DNA of 64,000 bases, from the NCBI RefSeq assembly GCF_033807575.1, contig NC_084704.1:23537968-23601967 (forward strand). The letters are read 5' to 3'. Positions 1 to 12,025 of this stretch are shown in pieces. The stretch is from Cydia pomonella. Taxonomy: Eukaryota; Arthropoda; Insecta; Lepidoptera; Tortricidae. The notes below the pieces were generated by a model that did not search any database, was not told where the DNA came from, and worked only from the letters and a program-made list of their open reading frames with translations. Each line of letters starts with the position of its first letter. Within the stretch, counting starts at the first letter, position 1. The position numbers and the translations under genes were made by a program.

Positions 1-505
1 TTAACCTCCAAATCAGTTTAACCCGGAGAGTCCGGACACCTACTAATCCTACTATAGATTTTCTGAGTTTCGGAATAGTGAATGTCATTCTAGCCCTTAC
101 TATCGAAGCGTTGCACCTCACACAAAAGTTTTATTTGCTGTTCTGTAGCTTCAAGAATTGTTGGATCTTTAATTTGGTTCCGAGGCCCAAAACAAAAGGT
201 TTGGATGGGCCTGGCTGAGGTTCCGCTTCGCTATAAAGTTCTCGACTGACATTGTCCGAAACTACGGAATATGCATCACAATCATCGTCACAAGTGTAAT
301 AGTTATCAGGATTAACAAGTGCTCGCAGCTCGTTTACTTGTTTAGTTAATGTATGGAGCCTGCGACGGGACTTTTGTCTGCCCCCCATCTTCTTGCTGCG
401 ATAACGGCACTTGCGTTTCGAATCTGACCTTGAAGAGTCTGAGGAGTTCCTCTAGTTAGAGCAGCCACTATCACTACTGCTTGACTCAATAGATACATTC
501 TTCCA
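1..505 (-). pseudogene. retroelement gag-like protein, N-terminal relic
   Basis: Reading leftwards, a Ser/Asp-rich start is followed by a Lys/Arg-rich stretch, then a short heptad-like segment (KQVNELRALV), then PFVLGLGTKLK. The longest uninterrupted part is 131-388 (85 codons). Upstream of it lie an in-frame stop and a frameshift. Downstream, after another break, coding-like sequence continues to the window edge. The layout (charged N-terminus, coiled coil, then a conserved GLGTKLK-type block) resembles gag-like proteins of lepidopteran retroelements, possibly DIRS-like. That family assignment is from memory and uncertain. It is a decayed fragment, not a host gene. Confidence 0.4.
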
Positions 506-1369
506 TAATTCTACAATACAAAACAACAATAAGAATCGAACGGCAAAAACCGTTTAAATAATTATACATTTTTAACAAATTTGAGGGGTAGATTCGAAAG
601 TCTTTGTGCAATGGAATAGAAACAAAATAAATAGCTACTCGAAGATTACTTACGTGAATAAGTTTTCACAAGTGGGTAACCTTTTACTAGATACTCGCAG
701 GTAATGAACACGGAACTATAAACTTAGATATTAGCTATAATTTTAAATAACGGATTTAACCAAAGTCGTACTTTTTGTTAACACGACCTATCGCGGCGGG
801 AAACGAGACGCCAATGACGAGCCATTCTGGGATTTCGTTTAAGTAAAACTCATCCCCACTGCCAGGTGGTGGTCCACTAACGGTGGGGGAAAAAAGAGTG
901 AAATATAGCCATAAGTTAGAAAGAGATAGCAATACAATGGCGGGAAACGATGTGCCTCTCTCAATTAATAAGCTTCGAATAACGGTCAAGTCAAATTAAT
1001 ACTACTACTTTTTACATGTTCATGCGACCAGCTGACGTTCTTACCACCGCAATACAACCGTCTGACGATTTTTTAAAAGTAACAATCGCACCTGAACTAT
1101 CGATGACAAAGTATCGAACGACAGACGATGACTAATTTTTTTACGTGTGTCCGTGGCTGCTATTCCTCAACCCACCTACGTCAGCTGACGTCCCCGAGGG
1201 TTCATCATACATAGCCATCAACCACTATACGAATTTTCGCGCGGGAGGCGATTAGTCATGGAAATCTGTTCCTGGCTCATAAGGAGTGAAAAATAACTGT
1301 AAAAAAGCTTGTAACCCCCAAAAATACAATGTATTTGACATTTTGATCTACTTGCGCCCATAGCTAGTA
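506..1369. other. A+T-rich intergenic stretch, no gene seen
   Basis: No convincing coding frame, RNA gene or long inverted repeat was recognised here. The short open frames lack protein-like composition. Confidence 0.5.
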
Positions 1370-1640
1370 TAGGTGTTTAGTGTAGAACCTTAATTTTCTC
1401 GAATAAAGCATGAAACTTGGCACAATCGTTCCTTATATCAAAGTAAGCCTATTTTAGAACGGGAGCCCTGGGGAGTCCCGCCTCTAGGGCCCGAGAGGGG
1501 GGGTTAAAGTACCACTCCGCTCGGCTTCATTATAAAAATTCTAATAATGCCTTTGTAGCTAATAAGGTCATGTTTGGTATTAATTTCAGATAAACCAATA
1601 ACAGATTTTATTTCCAGTATAAAGAACGGCATTTTGTTAA
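1370..1640 (+). repeat. dispersed repeat, left member of an inverted pair
   Basis: Contains GAATAAAGCATGAAACTTGG, then GGAGCCC, then a CTCCGCTCGGCTTCATT block. The same series appears in reverse complement at about 3110-3412. The two members are diverged, so this is an old dispersed repeat rather than a recent duplication. Confidence 0.6.
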
Positions 1641-2430
1641 AAAAAAACACAAAAATCAAATTCATCAACCATGTTTTTTTGATTATGATTTATTGTAAAT
1701 ATTAAATTAAACTGCTATAGTAAACACCCCTATAATGGAACAGGCACCAGTAACGGGATGGTATAGACAAATCCTGTGAAACAAGTATTTATCATCAGTT
1801 TTTAATCGTTGGCCACATTTTATTTATTTATTTATTGTTCGGAGAACCAACAGCTATAAATTGCACAATAGTTATATATATAAATACCAAAGAGCAAATT
1901 ATAAGTTCCCACCGGTAGCAACAGGTTAACAAATAATTCGGGTTAACTCGGGGTTAATCATTTGCTGTTTACTATAAACAAGTGCCAAAGATCTGCTTAA
2001 GTTTAATTTTTCATTGATATTTGTTAATTTGAAAATTAATCGCGCCGTACATCCCATGACTGGAGCAAAAAACCATAGTTTTAATTGGTTAATAATATTG
2101 AAACCATTTGCAGTAGCGTTCAATAAATACATATAAAAAATAAAGGACGAATTGGACATTCAACTTTTCAAGCATAAAGCGGTAGAAATTTTATAGATGT
2201 CGGGGAAATATCAAAAATACTCCAAATTTTCTCTTAAATGTCCCATGATTTTTTTTCACACAAAAAATAAAATTACACACTAAATTGCCAAAAAAAATCT
2301 ATAATTCCTCTCGCCGGTGAATATATTTTTACCAACATCGGCATCGATATCCCTCCTTGTACGTTTTCGCCACAAATGTACGGTTTTGTGTTGTCTCCGT
2401 ATCTACCTCCACCAATTTCAGGTCCTTTTT

Positions 2431-2980
2431 AGGGTTCCGTAGCCAAATGGCAAAAAACGGAACCCTTATAGATTCGTCATGTCCGCCTGTCTGTCCGTTT
2501 ATGTCACAGCCACTTTTTTCTGAAACTATAAGAGCTATACTGTTCAAACTTGGTAAATAGATGTATTCTATGAAGATTTTCACACATAAATAGAAAAAAA
2601 ACAATAAATCGGGGGGTTTCCCCATACTTAGAACTGAAACTCAAAAATTATTTTTTCATCAAACCCATACGTCTGGGGTATCTATGGATAGGTCTTCAAA
2701 AATGATATTGAGGACTCTAATATCATTTTTTTCTAAACTGAATAGTTTGCGCGAGAGACACTTCCAAAGTGGTACAATGTGTGTCGTCCCCCCCCCCACT
2801 CACCCCCCTGTAACTTCTAAAATAAGAGAATGATAAAACTAAAAAAAATATTTGATGTAAATTACTATGCAAACTTCCAACGAACATTGGTTTGAACGAG
2901 ATCTAGTAAGTAGTTTTTTTTTTATACTTTATAAATGGTACGGAACCCTTCATGGGCGAGTCCGACTCGCACTTGGCCGC
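2431..2980 (+). repeat. dispersed repeat family A, copy 1
   Basis: Begins AGGGTTCCGTAGCCAAATGG after a T-run and ends TCCGACTCGCACTTGGCCGC before a T-run. Five copies in this window share these ends, allowing for divergence (about 17991, 54053, 56919 and 62440). The inside carries a GTCTGTC-type motif near the left end and a C-run. Sequence like this is very common in Lepidoptera. Its class (SINE-like, Helitron-like or other) cannot be decided here. Short open frames in it are by-products. Confidence 0.7.
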
Positions 2981-3109
2981 TTTTTTAATGGTCTGACTCC
3001 GAGTCGCGGGAGGTCGGCGCCCTTTTAGTAAACGTAAGATATGTTGATTTTTTTAATCTGCATTAAAAAGTTCAAAACTTAGTAGGTAGTTTAATATTTA
3101 CAAAAATCA

Positions 3110-3412
3110 AAGAATAAATATTGTCTTTTTTTGTGATTTTTTTATATATTTTTAAACAATGCCGTTTTTATACAGGAAATGAATTTAACGTTCTTGATTT
3201 CTACGAAATTGAGACCAAATAATAATATGACCTATTAGCTACACAGGAGTTGTTAGAATTTTTAGAATGAAGCCGGGCGGAGCGGTACTTTAACAGGAGG
3301 GCCTCTCAGGCTCCAGAGGGCTCCCGATCTAAATCAACTTACTTTGATATAAAGAAATAACAGTGCCAAGTTTCATGCTTTATTCAAGAAAAGTAAGGTT
3401 CGACCTCTTTTT
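3110..3412 (-). repeat. dispersed repeat, right member of an inverted pair
   Basis: Reverse complement of the repeat at about 1370-1640, sharing the CGGGCGGAGCGG and CCAAGTTTCATGCTTTATTC blocks. The pair encloses repeat family A copy 1. This copy ends about 210 bp before the start codon of the TMEM62-like gene, so it may lie in or near that gene's promoter region. Confidence 0.6.
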
Positions 3413-3621
3413 GTCAATAATAACCCATACTACTTAGCTTACTTCATAAACGTAAATTGATGTCACTGCTATTGTCAATGTCAATCTGATACTGAGATCA
3501 ATTGACAAACAAATTTGCGGTGTTCGGTTCATTTCGTATCTTGATGATGCAAATTTATATTATAAATTATAATAGTCATTAAGATTATTCCAATGGTGGA
3601 TTAATTAGAACAAAGTTGAAA

Positions 3622-3822
3622 ATGCCTTTCTCCAAAACTGCTATATCTCTTCTGTGCGTGTTGTTATTACTTTCAATATTTGTGACGAATTTGCTTAACA
3701 GTATTGCGACGAATCACAGTTACTCTGAAAACCAGAGAGAAGGCGAAAATTTCACCAAATACTTGGCTGATAAATACGGACGCATAACAGACGCAAAGGA
3801 AAATTTAATTTGGTTTATGCAA
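3622..3822 (+). CDS. TMEM62: TMEM62-like gene, exon 1
   Basis: Encodes residues 1-67: short basic N-terminus, hydrophobic anchor rich in Leu, then a polar linker ending WFMQ. The donor is CAA|GTAAGT, phase 0. The open frame continues past the donor to 3870, but that tail is intronic. Confidence 0.9.
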
Positions 3823-6800
3823 GTAAGTTCATGGGTGATACCTAAACATGATATAAGAGACGTCAAGTAACTCCAAGTACTTTAGTTTTATGATCTCGAT
3901 TCGAGCAGAGTCTTTATTAGACTATAAATCAATACGAAGGTTCGATAATCCATGTTTAGCTACAGAATAGTACAATTTCAAAACATCAAATTAAGTACTC
4001 AATACATGTTTTAAAGGAAGCATGAAAACATTCAGACTATGTGATTAGAGTCATATAGTAAAGGAAACACGGACCAACACTGTCTAGCTCTATGGATTTG
4101 TGCTCTAAGAACTTACTAAAAAGGGGAGAACTTTAAAACTTGGCTCTCAAGCTGCCTATGGCTCTTTGAAGGTACAATTATGGCTCTTCGAGGCACCTGA
4201 AAGTTTAACACAAGTATTCTTAGGCCACTCGAAACAGCTTTTGCGGCTCTTGTAGACTGCAAAATCTTGTGACTCGTATTGTGTTTGGCTCTTCGGCTTG
4301 TTAATTTCTAATGTTGTAACTTTATTGGTATATATGAGATTAATTGTTATTCTTATTTGCTTTGATATTTATTTGTTCTCAATTTGTTTTAGATTTCTGA
4401 CATCCATTTAAGCATATTTAGGGATCCAGGGAGAATATCACAGTTTCAGCAATTTTGTGATAGTACTGTGAAAAAAATAAAACCAGCAATTGTACTAGCA
4501 ACTGGGGACTTGACTGATGCTAAAGCCAAGGATAACCTGGGCAGCTCCCAGGTGAAGACAGAATGGGTCTATTACCACAATATTATTAAGGAATCCAGAG
4601 TCACAGAAGAAACTGTTTGGTTAGACATAAGAGGCAATCATGGTATGAATATTTACATCTTGTCATATTATTGATTTATTTTCTTTCCACATTTTTTTTA
4701 AATGTGAATTTCAATTTGCTGTTTATTGTATTTAACTTTTTCTTATTCTAAATATCACTTTTGTATTACGGTTGCCTGGAAGAGATCACTCTGTAGCGAT
4801 AAGGCCGCCTGTTGTTTACCTCTATCTTCATGTATTATATGTGTTTCCATATACATTTTTTCACAGGTTGTGCAATAAAGAGGATTTGTATTGTATTGTA
4901 TTGTCTAATAAGCAAAATTGTTTTAATTTTACAGATAATTTTAACATTAGAACATTAAACTCACAAGAAAATTTCTTCAGAAACTTTTCTGTTCAGGGAA
5001 AAACATATCCTAAATCATATGTGCATTTTGAAGAGAAGAATGGTGTAAGAGTTGCATTTATTGGCATAGATGCATGCCCAGAGCCTGGTTTGAGGAGACC
5101 ATTCAACTTTGTTGGTATTCTTGACAGCCAAGAACAAAAACAAATAAAGAAATTACAAGCAGAGGCAAATGCAAAAGCTGATCATATTGTTTGGTTTGGG
5201 CACTATCCTACATCATGCATTCTATCACTTGACACAGGGACAGAGAAGCTGGATCTGAGGACACTGATTGGTGATAGCGAAGGCTCTCAAGTATATGTGT
5301 GTGGACATCTGCATACTATGGCTGGCCGTGTTCCTAAAATGTACACAAGGCATAGAAAAGGATACATGGAAATTGAATTAGGAGATTGGAAAGACAACAG
5401 AATGTATCGCCTTGCAGCCATTGATCATGGTATATTTTCATTTGTAGATCAGAAACATAACACATGGCCTCTTGTGTTGGTCACAAACCCAAAAAATGCA
5501 AAATATACTTTGCCTGGAAGAGAACCCTTGCAATTGCTGCCAGATTCAACCCATATAAGGATCCTTGCATTTAGTGATGTCGATATTGATACTGTTCAAA
5601 TATCATTTGATAAAATTAGCTGGATGAATTGTAAACACTCAGAAGGACCTCTTTATGTCTGTTTATGGCTGCCACACTTGTTTTTACGAGATATTAATTA
5701 TCTCTATGTAACAGTCAGTGATGATTTGGGAAAACAGGCATTTGTTGAACATCCATTTTCTATGGATGGTTCAACATTGAATTTTGACATAATGGCGAGA
5801 ATACTTCTTATGCTTGATGCACGAGTAGTGGTAAGTATAACCATAAATTATAATTTTAAAAGAGGCGATTAACATTCTCAATTTTTGTGTGACAAAGAAA
5901 TTAAAACAGTAATCAGAACAGTCTATATCTACAAGGTGTAACATAAAAGTGAGTATCTATTTAACATATTCACTGCCAGGGAGCTAGGCGGATTATCTAT
6001 TTGTAGGTGCTGTTCATGTAGCGGATACTAGTTTTCCCGTGTTTTCGCTACGCTCGTACTGCGTAGCTCACGCTGGCACTGAATGTGCTAAGGGCATAAT
6101 TGGTATCATATGCTGATTAGGAAAATAAAAATCCAAAAAAATACATGGAAAAAAATTATATGGGGCAGACCGTCCAAATAGGCCAAACTAACATCCAAAA
6201 AAAAACTACTTATCTTAATAAGAATACGGTAACTTCGATAACGCCGATATTGCCGTTAAAAGGATTCCAACTATTTTACACCTTGTATATAAAGGCATGA
6301 AAAACGAATGAATAAACATTTTCAAATACAAAACTACAATGAACTCTTTTGTTTCAGTTCCAGGCAATATTTGGAACTCTTCTTTTAATGAACGTTTTAC
6401 CGCTAGTGTATTTACGGTGGCAAAAGCAACCTCCGAGATGTCGAAGAAGATTGACCCGATATGTGCTGAGAAGCCTATGGCTCTTGAGTAAAATTGACAA
6501 AATATACTATCCCATTGTTCTGTATGCAGTTTACGTGCCACTCGGACCCTGGGCGGTCGGCGAGCTCATCGATGGACACGTAGGCGTGGTTTTCGCCTGG
6601 GGAATATTAATAAAAGGAACATTTTTGCCTGAACCTTTCACTTATATGTATGGAGGCGTACAACTACTTTTTATACAAATCCCTCTTATATTTGTGTTAT
6701 CGCACACATTACAGAATCGACTTTATAGTTCATCTTCTAGAGGCTTAAAAAGATTGATTCAGAATCTACCGTTCATTATGCTGCTCTCAGTTCAGTTGTT

Positions 6801-7050
6801 GTTGGCATACTTCTTTTGGCTAGAATATGGAAGTCTGGCTTTTATATTTGGACCTCTCAGAACATGGAGTGTTTTACTAAGTATTACATTGTGGTACAAA
6901 ACCTTAACACTACCTCCCGATTACTGCAGGTGCCTACTAATACTTAAATATTGATTAATTTAATAAAGCTTTTGTGGTAGTTCTGTTTCTAACATAAGTG
7001 TTTTTCTTTTCAGAAAACTTGTACACTTGAACGACTACACACCATCGTAA
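3622..7050 (+). CDS. TMEM62: TMEM62-like membrane metallophosphoesterase, five exons
   Basis: Joined exons 3622-3822, 4393-4642, 4935-5830, 6358-6929 and 7014-7050 give one open frame of 651 residues plus TAA, close to the roughly 640 residues usual for TMEM62. Every junction is GT-AG and phases agree. Residues about 8-28 are a hydrophobic signal anchor. The calcineurin-like phosphoesterase motifs are present in order: DIH (70-72), GDLTD (105-109), GNHD (148-151, the D completed across the exon 2/3 junction), GHYP (239-242) and GHLH (274-277). Exon 4 supplies several hydrophobic segments, so the protein should be anchored with a multi-pass C-terminal region. Substrate is unknown for this family. 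The start is the ATG at 3622; an upstream TTG in frame is not needed. AATAAA lies at 7087. Confidence 0.93.
4393..4642 (+). CDS. TMEM62: TMEM62-like gene, exon 2
   Basis: Starts after TTTGTTTTAG and encodes ISDIHLS through GNH, that is metal-binding motifs I, II and most of III. The donor CATG|GTATGA splits the Asp codon of GNHD. Confidence 0.92.
4765..4912 (+). repeat. LINE 3' end fragment with TATTG tail, in intron 2
   Basis: Contains GATAAGGCCGCCTGTTG and TTGTGCAATAAAGAGG followed by TTGTATTGTATTG repeats. This is a common 3' end of lepidopteran non-LTR elements, recognised from memory. It sits wholly in intron 2 of the TMEM62-like gene. It happens to stay open into exon 3, which makes a spurious longer reading frame from 4772. 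Confidence 0.65.
4935..5830 (+). CDS. TMEM62: TMEM62-like gene, exon 3
   Basis: Starts after TTTTACAG and completes the Asp of GNHD. Encodes residues to 449, including the GHYP and GHLH motifs and the extracytosolic domain that follows the phosphoesterase fold. The donor is GTG|GTAAGT, phase 0. Confidence 0.93.
5962..6090. mobile_element. small foldback MITE in intron 3 of the TMEM62-like gene
   Basis: Ends are inverted: TAACATATTCACTGCCAG at the left and CTGGCACTGAATGTGCTA at the right, with further pairing inside around the GCTACG motif. A relative lies at 42961-43080. It has no coding capacity. Confidence 0.65.
6358..6929 (+). CDS. TMEM62: TMEM62-like gene, exon 4 (membrane region)
   Basis: Starts after TTTGTTTCAG. 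Encodes about 190 residues with several hydrophobic segments, for example around IPLIFVLS and MLLSVQLLLAYFFW. The donor TGCAG|GTGCCT splits an Arg codon. Confidence 0.92.
7014..7050 (+). CDS. TMEM62: TMEM62-like gene, exon 5 (last 12 codons)
   Basis: Short terminal exon after TTCTTTTCAG. It completes the split Arg codon, then encodes KLVHLNDYTPS and TAA. A KL-H-DY-type tail suits the family, but so short an exon rests mainly on the splice and phase fit. Confidence 0.8.
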
Positions 7051-7617
7051 TATTGTTTTCGCGTGAAGATATCGGATGATGCATTGAATAAATCATTTTA
7101 TAAGAGAGCAGCTGCTAACAGAAAAGGTATTCCTGCATTATTGCGTGGATAATAGTTACTGTGTGAACTTGGTAAATTATGAGAGGTAAACTATTCGTTA
7201 TAAACTAAATAATATTTTTTAAATATTCGGCGTGGTCTCTGAGAAAAAGTCTGTGTTTTAGTATTAGTGTCCAGTGTAAATAGAGAAAGCGATTTCGCTT
7301 ATAGACTCAAACTGTTTCAAGCAATGTCGGTACGAAGTCGGCTTGTTATCATTAATACCTAACATTGCCGTTTTGAAGCCAAATGCTTTAAATTGTTTAG
7401 GACGAAGCTTAAAAGTAGCCTTGGTCTCATATCACACCAGTATTTACTGCATATTGTTCATGGGCTGCACACTAGACCGCTTGCTGGCGACGGTTTGTAG
7501 TCCTCTATGGCGGTGATCAGTTAATCAGAAAAGTAAAGCCACGCTCAATAAGGCTGTAGGCTTGAAACGTCTCAGGAGCATGTAGGTAGGGTACTTGTGA
7601 TCAAATAAAGACTTAGT

Positions 7618-8039
7618 CTTGTTAATGGTAATTAATAGAATCAGGCGTTACTTTGCGAAAATCCATGCTAATTAAAGCAAGAAATATTACTTTGCTAATC
7701 CGCGAGAAAATAACGTGTTAGTCAATCAGTGCTAACCCGTTATACTTACTTGCGTATTTTTACATGCAATTAATGTTCCCACTCTCCCACCGCAAAATTA
7801 ATACGCAAATAAATATAACAACCCACCACCAAAAGTACAAAACTCGACACGTGTTTCGCTTCTCTACGAGGCATCCTCAGGAGATGCTGGAAATGTTGAC
7901 GGTCTGACACCCGACAACTGACTGGAAGTCCAGTAAAAATACGCAAGTAAGTATAACGGGTTAGCACTGATTGACGAACACGTTATTTTCTCGCGGATTA
8001 GCAAAGTAATATTTCTTGCTTTAATTACTTGTTAATGGT
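7618..8039. mobile_element. foldback element with about 95-bp arms
   Basis: About 7669-7760 and 7933-8027 are near-perfect reverse complements (shared CGCGGATTAGCAAAG and CCCGTTATACTTACTTGCG). They enclose about 170 bp containing CACGTGTTTCGCTTCTC. A perfect 12-bp direct repeat CTTGTTAATGGT lies at 7618-7629 and 8028-8039, adjacent to the right arm and about 40 bp outside the left arm. No coding capacity. Confidence 0.7.
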
Positions 8040-8229
8040 GTAAAATATAATCGCACGCGTCAAATTGTTAATAATTGCCATGAAGATAAACTGAAATATA
8101 TGTCATATCTACATCCATATCATAACCTCCCTATAATATATTCAGAAACGATAAGCGGCCTATATTAAAAAACCTGTACCTGTGGTAGCATCTTAAAGTT
8201 TAAAGTACAGTATCGATAACCGATATTTT

Positions 8230-9750
8230 AATTACATTCAAATTTAGAACATCTCCGAAAAACAAAGTAATTTGATTTGACCTCTATTCTAATAGTAATA
8301 ACAGTCGAGATTACGTTTTATTATTAAATTATAGACTTAAACGCGTATTGAGTTTTAAATTTATCTCCGACGTTTCGAGGACGGCGTTGTCCCCGTTTCG
8401 GAGAAGACTGGGTAAAGTTGACATCAATATCTACTAGCCGCTTTTTTGTTTTGAACTACCCGCACTTGGTCTTGTTTATTAACTTGAACGTTTTGCGCAC
8501 TAGGGATGTTACTCTGTCGACAAACAACACTAACGATATTCGATTTGGCGACTGTCGATATTCGTTTCCGCTTACATATACTAATGACTGGATTTCATTT
8601 GGATGAGATCCGCAAATCCTCGTCCCCTGCATTGAAATTGCAATCTTTTTTTATTTGTGTTCCCGCACTTTTCTGCTAAAAAAAGCCACGTTTCTATAAT
8701 TTAATATTGTGTAAAAATCGTGAAAGTTTAAATCAGTGAGCTGATGTTTTATTCGAAATTAAGTGTCAATTGCAAAGAATGAGGGCTGCCGCTATCGCGT
8801 TAAATTTCGCTGCCAGGGGCGTTATCTAGCTAGAGGGAGGGCTTTAAAAATGCATAGAATTTTTGGGGGCTGCAAACTCCTTATTCATAATTGTAAATAT
8901 TTTTCCATCTTTGATTAATCATGGTAAACATTTGATATAGTTCATTAAATGTTGGTGGTTATAAAAAAGTGCAAATGAAAATTATATGCAAATTTAATAA
9001 GGTTGAAAAAACGGCAAATTTAGACGTTAAAATGTGTGAGTATACGTATATAACGTATTGATTTGTTAAAACTAAACATAGCAGAATTTTGAGATCTGTT
9101 CTTCTGGACCTACATCTACTGTGGCGCCAACTGGTGAGCACAAAAACGGTAGCCGTCATTTTGACAAATCTCGCATGTTATTTAATATAGAACGATATGG
9201 CAGATGGCCTCGACTCTAGTTTGTCTCTGAATTAAAAATAACTGCGGATGTGTGACATGCGTGAAAATGTTTTCATTTTGGTACTGCCAATTGACCTTCA
9301 GTTTATCTTTTAATTCGTTTGTAAGTTAGTTTAAAATTACTTTATTTTATTTCGTATGAAGTAAGATATAGGTATAAAGATATTTCGGAGACGCCACTTC
9401 ATATCCGCTGGCTCCGCGAGAGAGCAACGATACCCCAACGCCGGCAGTAACATGCAGTTCCCGAATATATTATAGAGAGCTTATAATATGTGACTGCGGC
9501 CGGCAAAATGTCCCAATTTTTTCACGCTTGCCATAAGGACGCCTTGTCAGGTTATTTGTATAAAGACACAAGCTAATCTCGCCTTTATGGCAAGCGACAA
9601 AGTGGGACGTTTTGGCGGCCGCGGTCACAATTATGTCTGTAGATAAAGCAGTGTTTGTAACTATACATAATTATTAGGCGTTAAACACTCGCCTTTTATG
9701 CCTTACTCGTATTTTAATGCCTTTCATTATGTAGTAGTCACATTAACTAC
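8230..9750 (+). repeat. duplicated block, copy 1
   Basis: Shares an ordered series of blocks with 10565-11185: CGATTTGACCTCTATTCTAA-type, CTCTAGTTTGTCTCTGAAT, ATATTTCGG-GACGCCAC, ACCCCAACG-type, CTTATAATATG and finally GTAACTATACATAATTATTAGGC. It is interrupted by a MITE at 9488-9629 and by extra sequence absent from copy 2. No open frame of note. Confidence 0.6.
9488..9629. mobile_element. foldback MITE inserted in duplicated block
   Basis: Left arm TGTGACTGCGGCCGGCAAAA and right arm GTTTTGGCGGCCGCGGTCACA are inverted, with inner pairing of GCTTGCCATAA and TTATGGCAAGC. The duplicate at about 11010-11040 reads straight from TTATAATATG into TGTGTAGATA and so shows the unoccupied site. Confidence 0.7.
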
Positions 9751-10139
9751 TATAATAAATTAATTTAATGTTTTTTGGTGAGAAAACGAAAGTGTATTAA
9801 TTAAAGCCAAAAACAAACTTAATCAATAAATGTTCCTTGGTTGAATAGGTACCACGATGATCACATACGTAGATATCATGTAGCCAGTTGCAAGAGAGTA
9901 AGAGGTTGCAAAAATAGGCTCTCGTTAAAGATAAAGTTCGTCATTCGTTCGTTCGTCGTGCGGTGCCGCAGGACTAGCAGGGGCTATTAACTTAATAGGA
10001 TATTTAATAATAACGGTTTTTGGAACGAAACCGAAATGATAAAGTTTCACGTCAAATACGGTATAAACAGGTCTGACGAGTCTAACCTTTAATCTCCTCG
10101 TGCAGTATTTTTTCCTTAAATATCTATCGGTTAAAAATC

Positions 10140-10260
10140 CCCTCTATACGTAATTATTAGGCGTTAAACACTCGCTTTTTATGCCTCACTCGTATTTTTA
10201 TGCCTTTCATTATGTAGCAGACACATAAACTACTATTATCTACACACTGATAAACATAAA
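10140..10260 (+). repeat. partial third copy of the duplicated block's end
   Basis: TTATTAGGCGTTAAACACTC, then TTTTTATGCC and TTCATTATGTAGCAG recur here, at 9675-9750 and at 11055-11175. This suggests a degenerate tandem series. Confidence 0.6.
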
Positions 10261-10349
10261 CCCTCTATGATGCCTTCAAAATCCGTAAATTATGGCCAAC
10301 ATTACGATAAACTGTTTTGTTACAACAAATTTCTTATCTGTGATAAGTT

Positions 10350-10560
10350 ATAGGGACCGTGCGCGTTGGAGGGTCTGCCATCTTGTGGCCTGAATCGGAA
10401 CCATAAACATGCACATGTACACGTCACGTGTTTTCTTGTGCATAGTAGGTTCTGCCATCTTGTGGGCTACATCGGACCAAAAAACATCACATTTACGCCT
10501 CGCGCCAAAAATCTGACGGCTCCTGTGCTGCCTCCTACAGTTCATGCACGCTCCCTATAG
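10350..10560. repeat. short repeat pair with TCTGCCATCTTGTGG
   Basis: The block TCTGCCATCTTGTGG followed by a CATCGGA/AATCGGA motif occurs twice (10372 and 10451). Open frames on both strands here come from the repeat. A functional gene is unlikely. Confidence 0.4.
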
Positions 10561-10564
10561 CTTC

Positions 10565-11185
10565 ATAACTACATCAAAATCGATTTGGTTATGCATTCAA
10601 ATTTGGAACATCTCTGAAAAAAAAAGCAATTCGATTTGACCTCTATTCTAATATCAGTCGACGTGCCTTTTTGTTCGAAATGAAATGTCATTTGCATACA
10701 ATTTTGACTATGTCGCATGTTAGTTTGTATCGAATGATACGGAAATAGGTCCACTCTAGTTTGTCTCTGAATAAAATAAAAAAAACTACATGCCTGAAAA
10801 CAGTTTTAATTTACCGCCATTTTACGTACAGTTTATATTTTAATTAGTTTTAAGTATAAAATGAATATGTTTTATTGTTTTTAAGGTAACTATAGCAAAA
10901 GTTTCGTGTAAAATAAGCGATAAAAATATTTCGGTGACGCCACCATATATCCGCGAGTTCCGCTATGCCCCAACGGAGGCTGTAATTTGGGGTTAGTGAA
11001 TATTTCATAGAAAGTTTATAATATGTGTGTAGATAAAATAGTGTATGTAACTGTACATAATTAGGCATTAAAACACTCGTGTGATCTTTCTAAGAAACTC
11101 ACTTCGTTCGTTTCTTAAACCCACACTCGTGTATTTTGATGCCTTTTATTATGTAGCAGTCACATTAACTACTATAACCGTTAAA
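10565..11185 (+). repeat. duplicated block, copy 2
   Basis: Diverged partner of 8230-9750, shorter and lacking the MITE. It serves as the empty-site reference for the insertion at 9488. Confidence 0.6.
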
Positions 11186-11512
11186 TGACGCGTGGGTAAT
11201 ATAACTTAAGCATTAATAATCACCATTTATTAAATTAAATAATTGATTACATTCCAAATGAGTCATCACATGTCTTCTTAGAATATTTGTTTTTAACTAT
11301 CGTAGGTTACTTTTACTAGCTAGGTACGCAGTAGTATTATTCTGCAAAATTTTAGCACGCTTTTACATATTTCAACCAATAAGAGGTCAAACCCTTTTAT
11401 TACCTATTTTTAGTTACCTACCAACAAAGAGGTTAGGTATATATGTGCTCGTGTTAAGTAGGTAGATACTGTACATTTGCAGTACTTAAATCGAGATATC
11501 TTAAACGAGCGG

Positions 11513-11945
11513 TTGTTTTATGCGATAAACGCTGCGTTTACCGCGACGCGTTTGATTTTTTTATTATTATTATTTATTTATTGAAAACAAGTTTACATGA
11601 CATTACAGTTTGTAACTAATGCGCCATGAAAGTTAAGTACATTTACAGTATTATTATACATTTATAAGACTACATTATTACAGTTGGTAATTTGAAAGCC
11701 TTAGTCTTCGATAGCAGTTCGCAGCAAGTGATGACAGGTGCTCGTTAAATGTGAGATGAGTATCAAAGACAAGACACGACTTATGGGCTCGGGTCCCAGC
11801 GCTTGGCAGAGTTAAAAAGAAGTTTGTTTTCCATTTGTTGTTCCATCAGTTGATAATCATTTTATCTAATTACCAAACATTGTTTTACGCGGTGAACGCA
11901 GCGGTAGCCGCAGCGTGAGACGCAATATGTCAAACGCACATAAAA
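11513..11945. repeat. A+T-rich stretch bounded by related GCG-rich blocks
   Basis: TGTTTTATGCGATAAACGC at 11515 and TGTTTTACGCGGTGAACGC at 11881 are alike. Between them lie a TTATTATTATTTATTTATTG run and possible LINE 3' sequence on the - strand. No protein was recognised. Confidence 0.35.
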
Positions 11946-12025
11946 TATTTTAGTAATATTTAAATAGTATGTAAGGAGCATCCTTGTTGATTGCGTGAAA
12001 CGCGTCCGTTCGAAGCAAGCGGTTA

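Noticed and set aside
1..505. A host nuclear protein with Ser/Arg-rich start
   Set aside because: A stop and a frameshift break the reading, and the conserved blocks fit a retroelement gag-like protein better.
4772..5872. A 366-codon open frame taken as one protein
   Set aside because: Its first part is a repeat in intron 2 and its end runs into intron 3. The true exon is 4935-5830, shown by splice sites, phase and the GNHD motif.
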